A DNA stretch of 64,000 bases from Zychaea mexicana (GCF_025766255.1 NW_026516714.1:1-64000); one strand, 5' to 3'; positions 43,258-56,600 are shown, counted from the stretch's first letter. The notes: generated by a model not told the origin, from the letters alone. A program made the numbers and translations.

Positions 43258-46200
43258 CACTTGCTCATTCCCCCATCTCCCTCTTCTGTTCTCACAAATA
43301 TATAGTTTGTTCATTTTTCTTTACCTTTTCCTTTAATTCATTCACGTTTGTTGTCGTGCATTACAAAAAGTTAGTATATAAACTGTGTTGTAAAATTTAA
43401 AAAAATGGAGTAGCGTCTTTCACTGCATCTGTTATTTCATACGGATGGTAATAAGATGATGACTACACAGGCGAGTGTGTGAGTTTATATCAGCGTTTTA
43501 TTTCCGGTGCCACCAAGGATTTTGAAGGCTCTTGTACAGAAAAGGAGAGAGTTCCCAAATATGGCATTTTATCCGCTAGGCCTGTTCTTATATAAACTAC
43601 ATCATAATGAATTAGCAAACGTCTCTGTATCGCAAAGACCTCTACAGTAGTACTGGGTTCCCGAGAATAGCTATCATAGTTTTCGCTTACTGCCACTGTA
43701 CTTGTGTGTTTTGCAGTGGGTTTCCTTGTCACTATCAACCCTTGCCTTGTAGAAACATTTCAATGTCTCGCCTCCATCCAACCAGTTCCAGCAGTTCTTG
43801 TCCATGAATATGATAATAACAATAACATAAGATTGCAGCACGCATATTCACCTAAGAACACAGGAGTTATCTTATAATTAACACTTCAAATCAAAAGACT
43901 GCTTTACTAAACATAAAAACATATCGTATCATCCGACGGTGATGCCTTGACAGAAAAGTCGCGTTGTTAATATTACCTTGCAAGTAAATGTCGTGGATTT
44001 TTGAAGATGGACGTGGTATCTCATCCATTATAAGTCGTGTAAGCGTTTCTGTGATAACATTAGATTATACGGACACTGCAACTTTTACACTAGCGTATGT
44101 ATGAAAACGCACAAAATGACGGATAATCCATAATCAAGATGCAACATCTTTATTGTGCAACGATAGGAATAACAAGGATTTTGTTTTTCATTCTGCTACA
44201 GATATATATATATATATATATATGTACTATACAAACCAGTGAAACATAATAGCATCATAGAGTATGATATGTTTTGTAATAGATGTCTCTACTGTATCGC
44301 TTAAAAGAAGCACTTTATTATCTCCGTTCCGCAGATGGCTAGCAAAGCAGTACTATACCTCGCCAAAACTAAATCCTGTCCGTTACAATAATAACTAGAG
44401 CGGCAAGTACCATTATTGGCAATCACGTCCACTCAGGATCATGACCTTTAGTGTTATCTCTCAATTCAGGTACAGATACATTAGCAATTAAAAAGTATAG
44501 AACATCCAACAAATAAACAATTCAAAATAAGCGGTGGTGGAGAAGAAGAAGATAGTCCCATATACATCCAAGCTCATCAATTGGAAACTCTAAACCCGAA
44601 ACCTTAATAAACCCGGACCAGCACTTGCGCATTCGACTAACCTGCTCGCTCACTGGTGTTCGCTGCCCCGCCCCACAACCCGTTGCGAGCTACTCGCTTT
44701 TCTTTTCAACTTATTGGGTAACTTAATTTAACACGATGTCCTATATTTATCAGTAACGTAGCTGCTTAATATCATGACAATGGAGTAAGATCTGTTGGAT
44801 CGCTTGAACACCAGCATTTGCATCTGTGTCTTTTATAAGCAAGAAGCCTGCATAACAGCGAAAATGCTGCTGTTTCCTTTGTTTCACAAATATCCAACTC
44901 CACAACTACAAGCTTCAACGAGGACGTATTGATGCTGATGTTCTCTTCAGTTTTCATGTTTAATCCTCTGGGCAATCCAGCGTCTCTTACACAGAAAATA
45001 CACAGGCCGGTCTTTTTATTCCATAGCGTTTCCTTGGGAAAAGGATGATGCTGGTGATGTATGCGTGCGCATTTTTGTTTATGGGGATGTTTGTATCGAG
45101 ACACATCACTATAGCATCAGCAGAAATTGTAAAGATCACATACCGATTATTTTTGTCTAAGCTTAGATAGTCTGCTGGATCTAAGCCTGGATCTGTGCAA
45201 AGATGATATGAGCAGGATGATAGATTGCCTGTTTTTTTTGTCGTGAGACATGGATTCCAAAGTGGCTGTTCAGTGTAATGGGATGATACATACATCTTTA
45301 TACGGATGCACCAACGTCATAATCAAATAATTAGCGCTAGATACCGTCTTTGTTTTAATGGTGCTGTGTATCTCTTATTTTCTTTACCACGATAAAAAAA
45401 AAGTACCGACTGGCATAAAATATATTCATACGAGTTCCTCTGTACGTGCAATGGCGTTGCTAATATCAGAAAACGCCGGTTTTGACACTGATTGGAATGA
45501 CTACTAGGAATTGTGTAAAACTTGCGTTGTATAGTCGTTCGTTCGTCAAAGTTTTTATATGTGTTCGAGTGCTGTGGGTACGATTGCCGCCTTGGTTTTG
45601 TTACACTGGTATGATAAAAACGCGTGGCCGACACTCTGTATATATTATATCATTACAGGCGTGTTGATCTGCTCATTGTCATCCAGAGAAATCGTTGTAT
45701 GCAAACATTCGTGAGAAGCACACGGTGTCAGAGATATCAATAGAATGGTATGCTGAGTTGTCAGAGGTGCTTGTACGATCGATGGCTGGGAGCGTTCGTG
45801 ATATTCATGCTTTTGTTTGGTGAAGAGGATAAAAAGTAGAGATGTGCTGTTCTTTTTCAGCAGCACAGTCACTCAAAGACAGCACGATCATCATGGTTCA
45901 GTATAGTCTTTGTCATATTCATATGTCGTTGTTCGACTATCCACAGATATACGCTGGTAATCCGAGTTATAAAATAAAGATCCTTCTGTATTTAATTCTT
46001 TTACTAGTGCTCTCACACAATCCGTCGTATCAGTTATCCGACAAAAGAACTGCCGTGCACAGCACATCTTCTAACCCGCTCAAACAGTATTTTTCCGTTT
46101 TCAAAATTGATAGTCTTTATTTAAGAATTCCATCCTTCTAGTCCAACACTGTTGCCTTCAGCAAAGAAAGACCGGCACTCTGAATCCCTCATCCACCATA

Positions 46201-46714
46201 GCCATCCACCACCAGCATGCCCACCACAATTAAACTAACTCTTGACCACTAACCTGGATCCTCACACGTAACAATGATACAAAGACGTTCTTACGCTGTA
46301 GTATCTACATTATAAACCACAGCCTCAAATTAGATTATGGCTCAAGCTGATCCAGCAATACACAAACACCAAAAAGTAAAGTACCTTATCACACCAACAG
46401 CATCTTGATATGGCTACACGGTCAACGGCCTTGCACCTGTTCTATAAACAAACAGAATAATCTGCCCATCCAAATTCCTCTGCCACCGTCGCCAATACCC
46501 ACAATGACCGCCGTCAACGATCGCGCGTTTACATGCACTCGTTCATCCTATTAAACATTCTTGCTTTTTAGGAAAACGATCCACAAGTTCTAACCAGCTA
46601 AAATAAAGGAAGATCTTAAATTAGAAAAACTTACCATGTGGATCATAACTTCGGCAAGCACGGCAGGAGCTCACAACGGAAACGCATGTGTCCGAACAAA
46701 AGCAAATTTCATCC
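43258..46714. other. Gene-poor AT-rich stretch
   Basis: No recognised gene. Minus ORFs at 45295-44987 and 45104-44772 are protein-like (TDPGLDPADYLSLDKNNRYV; LKLVVVELDICETKETAAFS) and overlap in different frames, as a decayed or spliced gene might, but I cannot name a family. Other ORFs (45634-45323 minus, 45842-46141 plus) look like chance. Confidence 0.25.
44202..44223. repeat. (TA)n microsatellite
   Basis: An uninterrupted AT/TA dinucleotide run of about 22 bases. Confidence 0.9.
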
Positions 46715-46891
46715 ATGGAGAGCAACAGCAAACCACACAGTCTCAGCCTTGATCTTGAAAAATTTAAAACGGAGGATGAAGGTATACAGCTTGAGCATAC
46801 ACAGGAAAGCTACGAGAAGAACAGGTCGTCCAGTGAAGCGGCAGAGCAGCATCCATGCACAGCATCTTTGATACGCACGGGAAAACCGTAG
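46715..46891 (+). CDS. Short hydrophilic ORF, unrecognised
   Basis: From ATG at 46715, MESNSKPHSLSLDLEKFKTE then EDEGIQLEHT, ending in SLIRTGKP and TAG at 46891. After the TAG the same frame continues TSPFSKGALETKTPSRATMR to a TAA-type end near 46999. It could be a small disordered protein or an exon, but no family, promoter or splice pair supports it. Confidence 0.2.
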   Translation: MESNSKPHSLSLDLEKFKTEDEGIQLEHTQESYEKNRSSSEAAEQHPCTASLIRTGKP

Positions 46892-48031
46892 ACAAGTCCG
46901 TTCAGCAAAGGAGCCTTGGAAACAAAGACGCCAAGTAGAGCCACAATGCGTCCGGCAGAGTTCAAGACACCCAAGGAAAAAAATTCGTCTGTACAATGAG
47001 TAGAATATCCAACACGTTCACGATCTTAGGTGGCAAGAGAATTGCGAGATGGAGCAAGTTAAGGTATACAACAGCCAAAAAACCAGAGTGAGCGCGAATA
47101 TGTATTGCAGGTAACAGAGCAACATGGGCGCCGGCATTGCTGAGATTCATATACGAGAGCAGAATAGCGTCACTACAGATGGCAGCCAGCACGATTGACG
47201 GTAGTGACAGGAAAAAGCAACGTTCTGTTGACGGCAAGGACACAGCAGCTGTAGCAAGTGAAGGTGGCAAAGACGTGTAATGTTCGACTGGCGTAAAGCG
47301 AGATGGAGCAAGCGTGAGCAGACGGTAATGAAGGACGTCGAAAGAGCAATAGTAAGCAGCAAAAGAACTTTAGTAAAAAAAAGGCAAAGTATAAAGTAAA
47401 GTGGGAAAAAGAGAGAAGAAAAGAAAAGCAAAACAACAGCAGTACCCCTTGCTTCAGGTATTTATATTGTCCTGGTGCCCCGAGCCAGCAGAGCAATGGA
47501 CCACTGGAAAAAGTGCTTTCCCACATGCAGTGGTGACCATGACAACCGCCCTTTTCATGCTTTCTTTCCTTACTGCTTGTGCTACGCTCTTCCTTTTCCA
47601 TTCCTCCTTTTCCTTTTCGCTACTTCTTGTTTACGCTTTCACGCCGTCACTCCACTCGGCTAGTTCTTTCTTTTTTACTTGTGCTACGTTCTTTCCTTTT
47701 CGTTTCTGCGGTTCCCTTTCCGCCACCGCGGTTTCCTTTTCGTCATTCATCCAAACGGGTTTGTCATTGTCACTTTGCTTTACCCTGCTTAATAATGCCT
47801 GACATGGGTTTCTACGAAGGTCATTTAAAAGCATCGATCATGCACGTCCTCCGAAAAGACACAAGAGCAGTGCGCGCTATGAGCATTCGCAACGGATTAT
47901 CTGTGAAAAATCCTGTAAACCCGATTTACAGGTCTTTTTACATTTCTGTCTTCGCACCGGTCCCTGTAAAATTATCATCTGTGAAGCTCCTGTAAAACCC
48001 CCCTTCTCTTTCAAAAAGAATTCCCAAACAG
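46892..48031. other. No firm gene; pyrimidine-rich tract and a short hairpin
   Basis: Overlapping hydrophobic minus ORFs (47270-46962, 47431-47147, 47601-47173) sit opposite a purine-rich/pyrimidine-rich stretch and are probably composition artefacts. 47560-47790 is strongly CT-rich on the plus strand. Confidence 0.25.
47912..47932. repeat. Perfect 8-bp hairpin CCTGTAAA/TTTACAGG with further CCTGTAAA copies
   Basis: CCTGTAAA-CCCGA-TTTACAGG. Two more CCTGTAAAA copies follow within 70 bases (about 47962 and 47990). It lies 100 bases before the Myb/NAM-like relic and may belong to that element's end. Confidence 0.45.
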
Positions 48032-49009
48032 TATGAACACCAACAACGACAACAGCAATCCCATGTCTACGATTACGTTCACTTCTCCCCCCAAAACCAC
48101 CCTCTCCTCAAGCCGAATCGCTACTGCTGCCTCCCCTGTCGCAACTGCCGACCAAAAAAATGACGAAAGGTGCTTGGTGGCGCAATGACGAGGATCTGCT
48201 CTTGGTCCAAGCCTATCTTCTCGTCAACAAGAATGAAAAAGTTGGCATCAACCAAGATTACAAACCGTTTTGGCAACGCGTTCTTAAAGAGTTTGAAAAA
48301 GGCGGCAATGACAAGAACCGCACCCCCGAAGGTCGTTGGGAAATCATCAGCGCGCAAATCGCGAGATATGCAGCGGCCGTGGCCTTTATCGAGAGGGCCA
48401 TCAAAAAGTAGCGATTCCGATGATGACAAGGTAGTCTTTTGCATAATAATATGCATATAACAGATTCGAGAAGTTCCTTTCTTTCTGAAAGTCCATATAA
48501 TAGGAACAGCGCATCATCGAAAAGTACAACAGCAAAGCTGAAGCACGGTATAAGCCATTCAAGATGGCTCATTGCTGGCCTCTGCTGAAGGATGGGCAAA
48601 AATATAAGTTCATCAGCGACAAGGACAACGAGGTCACCGTGGATGGCGAGAAGGATGTGCAACAAGAAAGCCAAGGCTTTGAAGAGACGACACGCCGAAG
48701 ATGACGATCTCGAGAGCCTGGCTGGTGAACAGTTGAAGCTCGCCTGTCTAGAGGTCGTCGAGGAAGAAAAGAGAAGGAGACTTTTGGAAGAAATGCTGGA
48801 GGAGGCGCAAAAGGCGAATGAAGAGGCGCGACTGGTAAGAGAAGAAGCCATCATGAGCAAGGATTTGGACTCTCTTAGTCCTGCTCAAAATGGTACTACG
48901 AGAAGAAGCAATAGGAGATCGTTGATCGAATGAAAAAAGAAGAGATGGAGAAGAATGTGGTGCAGGAAGGAGAGCTCGGAGACGGTTTGGAGGAAGAGAG
49001 AGATCGTTA
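48032..49009 (+). pseudogene. Frameshifted Myb/NAM-associated-domain ORF of a PIF/Harbinger-like transposon
   Basis: A first frame starts MNTNNDNSNPMSTITFTSPP. After a 7-A run (48154-48160) a second frame gives MTKGAWWRNDEDLLLVQAYL, then PFWQRVLKEFEKGGNDKNRT and EGRWEIISAQIARYAAAVAF. This W-xx-EDxxLxxAYxxxxxxxxxGxNQxxxxFWxRV pattern is the Myb-like ORF1 of Harbinger-type elements. A shift at AAAAAGTAG leads to KSSDSDDDK, a probable intron (48431-48503), EQRIIEKYNSKAEARYKPFK and HCWPLLKDGQKY. Another shift gives NKKAKALKRRHAEDDD and the coiled part RRRLLEEMLEEAQKANEEAR typical of the NAM-associated C-terminus. A further shift and a TAG follow at KWYYEKKQ. At least four lesions make it inactive as read. 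Confidence 0.65.
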
Positions 49010-49400
49010 ACGAGGTCGTCGAAAGAATTTGGTGCATGGATACCCTCCGATTCTTCATGTGGTATCAAATCAAAACCATCAAAACCATCAACGCCACATG
49101 TCTCCTCGCGAGTATTCAAATTCGCGACATCAAGCTCATCAGATAGTAGCCTTTCAGCTTCTTCTGCAGTCTCTCTATTATTCTTTTCCTCTTCTGTCTC
49201 TACATCGAGCAATCCTTTGTGACCCCATCAATTTTTGATTTTTCCTTGTGAGACTAACTCCCAAGCATCTCTGGCCCATTGCATGGCAGTAAGCTGCTCT
49301 ACATCATAGAGTTTGCCGACTGGAACTTCCGATATTTTAATTCGCTTCAGGGTGTTGCATGGCCCTGCAGTACCTTGCTGCAGTGGCTCCGTCCATCAAT
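48990..49400 (-). pseudogene. C-terminal fragment of a Tigger/pogo (DDE_1) transposase
   Basis: Minus strand, about 49360 to 48990: NTLKRIKISEVPVGKLYDVE then LTAMQWARDAWELVSQGKIK, N, TGA, WGHKGLLDVETEEEKNN, continuing acidic to NSFDDLVNDLSLPP. This matches the end of pogo/Tigger transposases (yDixxLxAMxwaxxAWxxVxxxTIxNCWxhtGiL); the TGA sits where the conserved Cys would be. A possible separate N-terminal piece starts at ATG 49533 (MTPAETNKFDKSNKDSNVAN) and ends at a good donor GTAAGT, so the middle of the gene appears lost. It converges on the Myb/NAM-like relic. Confidence 0.55.
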
Positions 49401-50088
49401 AAGGCCAGAATATTAACGTTTGTTGTTGGCTTCAGTTTTATTGTTTCTGAACTTACCGATACTGTTTTTTAGAATTGGCGACGTTACTGTCTTTGTTTGA
49501 TTTATCGAACTTGTTTGTTTCTGCTGGGGTCATTCTTATTATAGATAATGCGAACGTTAATACCATTTGAAGCGGAATAGGGATAGCAATCGGAGCACAT
49601 TATCGAACAATTGTTGTGATCTAGTTGACTGAGAGCAAACAGCGGAAGGCTGTCATTCATTCCTGCGCAATCTTGGAATATACGGCGGATTCGAATTTCA
49701 TCAGTGCATCCGCATATCCGGATCGGGTGCGCATGGCCCTAATATCCGATCTGATGCGATACGTATAGAACGCTAGTAAAATCTTGAGGGAAATAACAGC
49801 AGTCATTAAAGCCGGAACAAAGAATGAGTGTTATCAGCCTTGTTGGATACAACAAGTAGACTGCCACGCTAGTTAGAATAACCTTTTTCTTAACGCCAGT
49901 ATAATGAGAAGATATAGGTCTTTTCGTTTGTGTGAAGGCGGAAGGAGGGATAAAAAAGTAGGACAGGAGGAAAAAGTAAGCACGTCGTGCTGCTAATACA
50001 TGGAACCTGTCTGTGAGTCACATAAACCGACGTACATAACAAGGCGATTTGTGTACTAGCACGTTTTTTCCTGAAGCAAAAAAGTATA

Positions 50089-51361
50089 CAGTGGTCCCCC
50101 AACATAGCAAATCGGCAAAAGTGTTGAAGCAGTGGAAAAACAGTAGAAGCGAAATTGTTTTGGAAGGATGTATAAACACAAACAAGAGAATTTTCCAGAA
50201 AAGCACCGGAAAAGGAAAATGTTCAATATCTTTGCGGATTTTCTTGTGGTTTTAAAAAAAAATGAGGTTGGATAAGTTACTAAGATGAAAATGAAGTACA
50301 AGAAGAGCAGAGCAAAGTTGACTTAGGAAGTTTGGAAAGTTGAGTGGAGGCACTAAGTGAAAAGAATTGGGGGGGGGGGATGGCGGTATAGGCGGTGATC
50401 AGGGCAAAGCGTGTATGGCAAACAAAAGAGATAGTGTTTATAGCGAGGGCTATGAAGAAAGGCAACGGGAGCTTTTATTTCGAGAGCGTGAATGTGTATG
50501 ATGAAGAGCTGACAGGGCGATAAGAGGATATGTAGCATGTAGCGGAAATAATACAGGAACGAGATCAGGACACCCGTTAATTTCCAACTTGAAATTCCCA
50601 AATGATAATTGTGAAAGTCAACGGATGCTAGGACACAATAGCTGTGTACGGATATTCGTTATCACGACGCATCTTAATGCTACATAGATTACCAACGCTC
50701 ATGAAGTTGTCACAATATAGGAATCGTAATTCGCATAGCCCATTATCCAATACATTTTCTGGCTGTATTGACTTTTTCCCACATACATAATAATAAAATA
50801 TACACCAAAAGAAGAGACAATGGGAGACCAAGAAGCTTTTGGTAAAACAGCGACTGCTTGCCACCCAGTAGTATCATTGAAAATCAGAAAAAACGTTATA
50901 TACAAGGATAGGCATATCTCTGTTACTTATATGTTATGCCTTTGCTTTTAAAAGATTTATTCTATAAAGAACTTGAAGTCATAAGGAGATGGGTGAATGT
51001 TTGTTTTCTATTGAAATATTTTATAAATATAAGATCAACGATAACTTGTTCATGAATATCAAAGTAACTTTTTGGAGATGAAGATATTATACCTAGTCTC
51101 CCTTCTGAACTACGGCAATTACGCGGCAAGCTATAAGAAAAGTGTTTGCTAGACAAAGCTCTTCGCTGACTCAACCGAAACTAATAATGTGCAGTGCCTA
51201 ATTTCTTCAAAGCATATATGAAAGAACACTTTGTATTAAAACGCGATTAACCCTGGATGATACATTGAAAGTGAAATAAACGGGGGTTTGAAATTTACCA
51301 TGTTATTTTTTCCATTCCCAAAAATTTTGTTAACGGATGTGCAATGAAAGGGGGTATACTG
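50089..51361. mobile_element. Candidate 1.27-kb element with imperfect pogo-like terminal inverted repeats
   Basis: Left end TA|CAGTGGTCCCCC, then AACATAGCAAATCGG. The right end, reverse-complemented, is TA|CAGTATACCCCC, then TTTCATTGCACATCC. The two ends agree at most positions (CAGT..-CCCCC-..CAT.GCA.ATC.G) and both are flanked by TA. The left end also resembles that of the 192-bp MITE at 16.8 kb. No transposase could be read inside; a G-run (50370-50380) and short ORFs are present. Confidence 0.5.
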
Positions 51362-53564
51362 TATTGTGATTATAAACAAGTTGGGTGGAAGAAGAGAGCA
51401 AAGGCACAATGATTGAGAAATGACATTGATGTCTAGAGGGTTAACAACGTGTACAAGATCATTGGACAGACACAAAGAATTATTATTGTACGAAGAGTGA
51501 AATCATATATTTATTCATGGAAAGAAAAGAAGACAACTATGGAAAAACAAAGACTACTAGCAAATAAGGCCAGCAAGCGACATGAACAGACAGAAGCTAG
51601 CTAAAGCAGAGGTACCAATGGCGCTTCCATAGTATCGTCAATAGACATAAAAACAGAAGCCCAGCAACAAGCTTATTGACCATTGTAAAGGCGAGCGACA
51701 GGGAACTGGCCAGCAACAGCTGTGTGTCCATGACAGCATAGGCACCGTGACAAGCCGATAAGCATGACCACTTATAACATGGCAACAGTAATCAAGTTCT
51801 CCGATCAAGGTCAGCGCACCCTAGTCGAAGGTACTGGGTGCAAGTGCAGAACGACATCTACTTTGAATTCACAACGGGTATAGAGAACTTGGTACAGAGT
51901 TGGTCCTTGATGTACACAAACTTGTGAGTAACCACTAATTATGTAGCGCTCAAATTTATCTTTAAACCAACTCAACTAATGATGCATATCAATACAAGTC
52001 ATACTTGAATGGTGACGCGTTAAATGTCATTGCGGCTGAACAGAGCATCGAACCCAAGCAGCAACGTAGTCTGTTTACCTGCGCCATACCGACGACCCTA
52101 TTGCATGACTGTAATTAGATAGATATGCCAGCTGGAAGATCTGAAAAACGCTGTTGGCATGTAACATGAAGGACCGTGAATCTATTAACAACAGTGAGTG
52201 GCCGACTCTTCGTCATTGTGCTATCAATGTCTCAGTGAGCACATCCACAATACGGGGCCCATAAAAGCTTGAACGCACCTTAAATTGGTTGACTACTACA
52301 GTACATGGTTGATGACGCCGTTCGGCTTAGGGTGTGTACGGACAGTCGTTTGACGTGATGACAACTGAGCGTCGTATAGAGCGGGTTTTCCACTAATCGA
52401 GTGTCAAAAAGATCTGACCCTACGATGGTTGTGAAGGAAGAAAAGAAAATAGTACGAAAGAATGGTGACGAATGTAAAAAGAAAGAGAAACGGAGAACAG
52501 AGAAGACATGGTAATTTAGGATGTGAACGCTGAGTCATTATCTCTGATAGATTGCGGCATTTTCATCGAAGCCTAGTGCCCATCTTTCGTAACAAGAACA
52601 GTAACATATCATCGGTTATCTATGACACTCGATGTGTGAGCTACGATATTAATTATGACGCGTGACAACAATCGATGCCAAGTATTTACTGTACGTGCAC
52701 TTGATAAACAAACATCGGCCCCTTCAAACGCCACAAAAAAGATAGTTTGTACTGTGCCACCAGTCAAAAACCTGTCGTCCAGTCTTGCATAAACAGACTG
52801 AAACAGTGCGTGATCATAGTGCGACTGCTATTCGAAAAGTCATTTTCTAAAAGAAAAGAGGAAGACAGTATATTTAGTTAAGGTCTCCGTCTATCTAGCA
52901 GTGGGGGAAATCGAGACATAGCAGTCAGAATGACATAAACAAACCGTGGTCAACCGCGGAGTTGCCACTGCTCTTCGAAACAAGCCTCTAAAAAAACAAA
53001 CAAAAGTAAAACACCTCAACCATCAACGTTTCAACATAGTAAACAAAGAACTTCTATTCAAATGTAAACAAAAGCAACATGGATAGATTCATGGCTCACC
53101 TTGTTTCATCGGTTGATAAACAGCTGGTGAAAGAAGCGGTTGTTTGTCAAAGCTCGGATGAAGTTCACGGGACCTAGGTCGTGTGCCAAATGCGGAATGG
53201 CTTCATATGGGTTTAAATGATTATCAGACATGTTGATAATAAGTCCACCGAAGCCCTCTGATAATAAATACACCGTAGTACTATCAGTAAACCATTAATG
53301 TGAAAGAATGTGCGCAATTTATAGTTGGTAAACTGGACAAGAGACACTTGTACAATGAACGGCCATAATCCGATATGCACCGACGACATTCATGTATAGT
53401 TTACGTAACTCCTATCACTTAAAGAAACTTGTAGCCGGCGACGGCGATTATAATTCTTTTAAGCTACCATTATTTACAAAGAAAAAGGCGGCTGTTAAAG
53501 GTATCAACACCGCTACCTTGTAACAAATTGTATTGTCAACAAAAACAAAAACAAAAAACAAATC
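51362..53564. other. Gene-poor stretch with possible coding relics
   Basis: Near 51779, MATVIKFSDQGQRTLVEG, and in another frame YWVQVQNDIYFEFTTGIENL, look like pieces of one broken ORF, but I do not recognise it. Otherwise AT-rich with no gene. Confidence 0.25.
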
Positions 53565-53618
53565 TGGAAGTGGCAGGTGGAAAGGAGGCAATGACGGGTA
53601 AAAGCGGATAGTGTTAGG
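53565..53618. repeat. Dispersed repeat, copy 1
   Basis: GGCAGGTGGAAA...GCGGATAGTGTTA next to an A-rich run (CAAAAACAAAAACAAAAAAC). It matches the segment at 56721-56774 in the same orientation. Confidence 0.6.
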
Positions 53619-56600
53619 AGCGCGTTCCAATAAGAAGTGTAAAAAGAAAAAGCTTATCCCCAGGAAGACCGGTATCACGCGTTCAAGGGCAACAAGCGGT
53701 GCGCGTATAAAGAAAACCAACACATTCGATTAGCCAAAAGCCTTAGCCATGGATGAAAGAGTATCTGGAAAGCGTTATTTTATTCTCATGTGCTGTGTGA
53801 CAAACAACCGGTTCTCTGCTATAGTTTATCAAAAGCTTTTTCATTTCTCACACTCTTTTTATGTTTGAAACCAGCCGGCATAACAGTATAATTTGATCGC
53901 CTGTGGTTTTGTATAAAGCGGGTGGCAGTACGCAATTCGCGCATTGTGTACAACAATCTTTCCAGCTGATTGAGTCGCGGTGTCAGCGAAAGTGTATATT
54001 ATTTCATCTTTGTTGCAGATATAAAATAAGTATTATCAAATGAATACCATCAGTAGAGAATTGAAGGCGCGTGAGATCTGCGTGCATTGCTCGCCCTGCC
54101 TAATATGTTTCACCGATTTCATGCAGGGCATGTCCCCGACAGTGTCGCCGCTTGTTTTTAAACAGGCCATAAGGTGCACAGAAGGTTTATAGGGTTTTAG
54201 CAGCACGATCACAGAGGAAAGGAATGCAGGTGCCAAAAATGACTGGTATTGCAACAAGAAGCTCACATAAGAAGAAGCCATATTCACTAGAAGTAAGGGC
54301 GCAGAAGTTGATGACTGTGCTGTACACGTGATCCAAAGTAAAGTGTATGCCAAGGACAGACTGGTGAAGCTCGGTAACGGTAGAAGGGGGATGGTTTACG
54401 GCGCTTCTACACACAAACCTGGGCTAGTGTTGTTGGCTGCTTCATTCTGAATCGACTCCATTGATCCCGGATCTCAGGAACTGATTGAAGTAACTCGTTC
54501 GCGCATTGCTCTACTTACATGCCGAGTTTTGTTGCCATCACGGTTCTTGTTGAAAGAGACAAGAGTGGTGATGGAAAAAACCTTTACTTGACTGTCAAAT
54601 TATTGAAACAACGACACAACCATGGCGCACTGCCTAAGCCTCTCTGCTTCGCTGCTTTTTTTCTGCATGGGATATCATTAAGAGAGAAAAGAGGAGGTTA
54701 CACATACACCGAGTATCTCCATGTCTCCCGGTTCGTGCCTCGTCTGCATTACACACCCAGGTTTCACCTTGGGACTGAGCTCCGCACCTTTTGCAGGTAC
54801 CTTTTTTGTGTAGACGATGATTTATTGAAATACCGTTGTTGTCGGTATTTATAATGTCAGAAAAGGGTTGACAAACGCACTATGAAAAAGTACTGATTTC
54901 AATGTAATGCGGGCTGCTACACCGTCGGCCAGAAGGTTGATCCTTGAAACACTTGATGCCAATGGAGTTCCATATGTGGAGTATAGTGGCGATGATACAA
55001 TGAACTCTGGTTTGACCGTGAGCGGGAAGGTGTTGAGAGACCTACTGTAATGTGATCACACGTCAAGACTCATGGTCGACAAGGAAGCGCTTTGCAGGTA
55101 CCGCTATACTCGCACGGATAAACTGAAGGACCGGATGTGTCATAATCACCTCCTTACAACATAGCAATCGTTGCCATCGTTACTTTACCTCACATGCTGC
55201 TGCAGAACCCCCATGCGTAGCTCATATAGCTTTCTCTATGTATTTGTTATCAAAACACACCTCCCCTGGCTAGTAGTACCTCCACCTTCTTGTGCGCCCT
55301 CTGAGTGTAAACTTCAATTCACTTCTTGCACGATTAACCATCATCTCCTCGTTAGTGCATACTGATGAGTTGACAGCGAATTTGGCATTATCATAGTAGT
55401 CACTAGATCAACTTAGTACTTTGGTGCTTTTGTGTACCCATCGCTGTACCTCTATTAGAGGAATCTCCTATTCTATCTTTCTTCCCTGTGTATTTCGTTT
55501 GTCTACTTTTTACACTGTAAAGCGTCAATCAGTAGTATTGGTGCGTATTGTATCTGTTGTTTCGGCCCCAATTCTACCACTGACACAATAAAACAGACGG
55601 TTATTCTGAGACAATTATAGTATATACACATCAGTACTTTAAGCGTATGTGAGAGGCGTACGCATAGATTCGTTTCCAAACACTCTGTTTTTCCGCCTTA
55701 CAATACAATAATGTGAATCTTGGTGTTGTCCCACTCGAACAGTCGTATGTGGTGTTGGCTATTCCTAAATTTCTGTTTTCACATTGGCTTTTGATACGGA
55801 CACTCTCTTCTATTTTTGATCCTCATCAGGTTACACTCATCCTATAAATATATACTTGTGGGGGTTGTCCGCAAGGATGTTCACTTGTTATTGCTACTAC
55901 AGATCAGTCGATATATCAACAGAAGAGAACCTTAAAGGGTACATGAAAAAACATTCCTTAATGCTTTTCAAACTTTCTAGGATGTCTCTACACGGATGTG
56001 TTTATGCGCAGTAATTTCAATAAAGTATGAAAAGGCTCCTCAATAACAGTATACTTTAATATATATATATATATATATATTATATTAAATCTTCAACTTC
56101 TTTCAACCTACGTTTATCACCCTACTACTGTATCCCAACACTATGGAGCAATTGATTGAAACTACTTACACCGAATAAAATATGCACTGTTACAATACGT
56201 ATACGTCAAGTCCTATTAACTACATACTGTATAAGCACTAGCTATGGTGTGCATGCATTTCGCTAGAATACCTTCGTTGCTAGTTTTTCAAAAGAGAATA
56301 CAGAGCGCAAACACATTTTTAAATACATTGTGTGGTAAAACACATTATTACACTGTCCAAAGACATCATCAGATAAGATATTTGGTTAACATCAAAAGTA
56401 TATACAGACAACTACCACAGCAACCAGCTAAGCATTGTAGCATAGACACAATTGTAAAGCACGGAAACACTATACTCGGATTATCCAGCTTATGTAAGCA
56501 GTAGCAGTACGATTGCCATTATATCATGAATGTGGAAGATCTTACACCTGTACAACGAGGGGCGGCTATAAGCCGATACTGTATGGACTGACGCAATATG

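Noticed and set aside
46709..47601. Multi-membrane protein on the minus strand
   Set aside because: Three overlapping hydrophobic frames opposite a purine-rich tract; no consistent splicing and no family motif.
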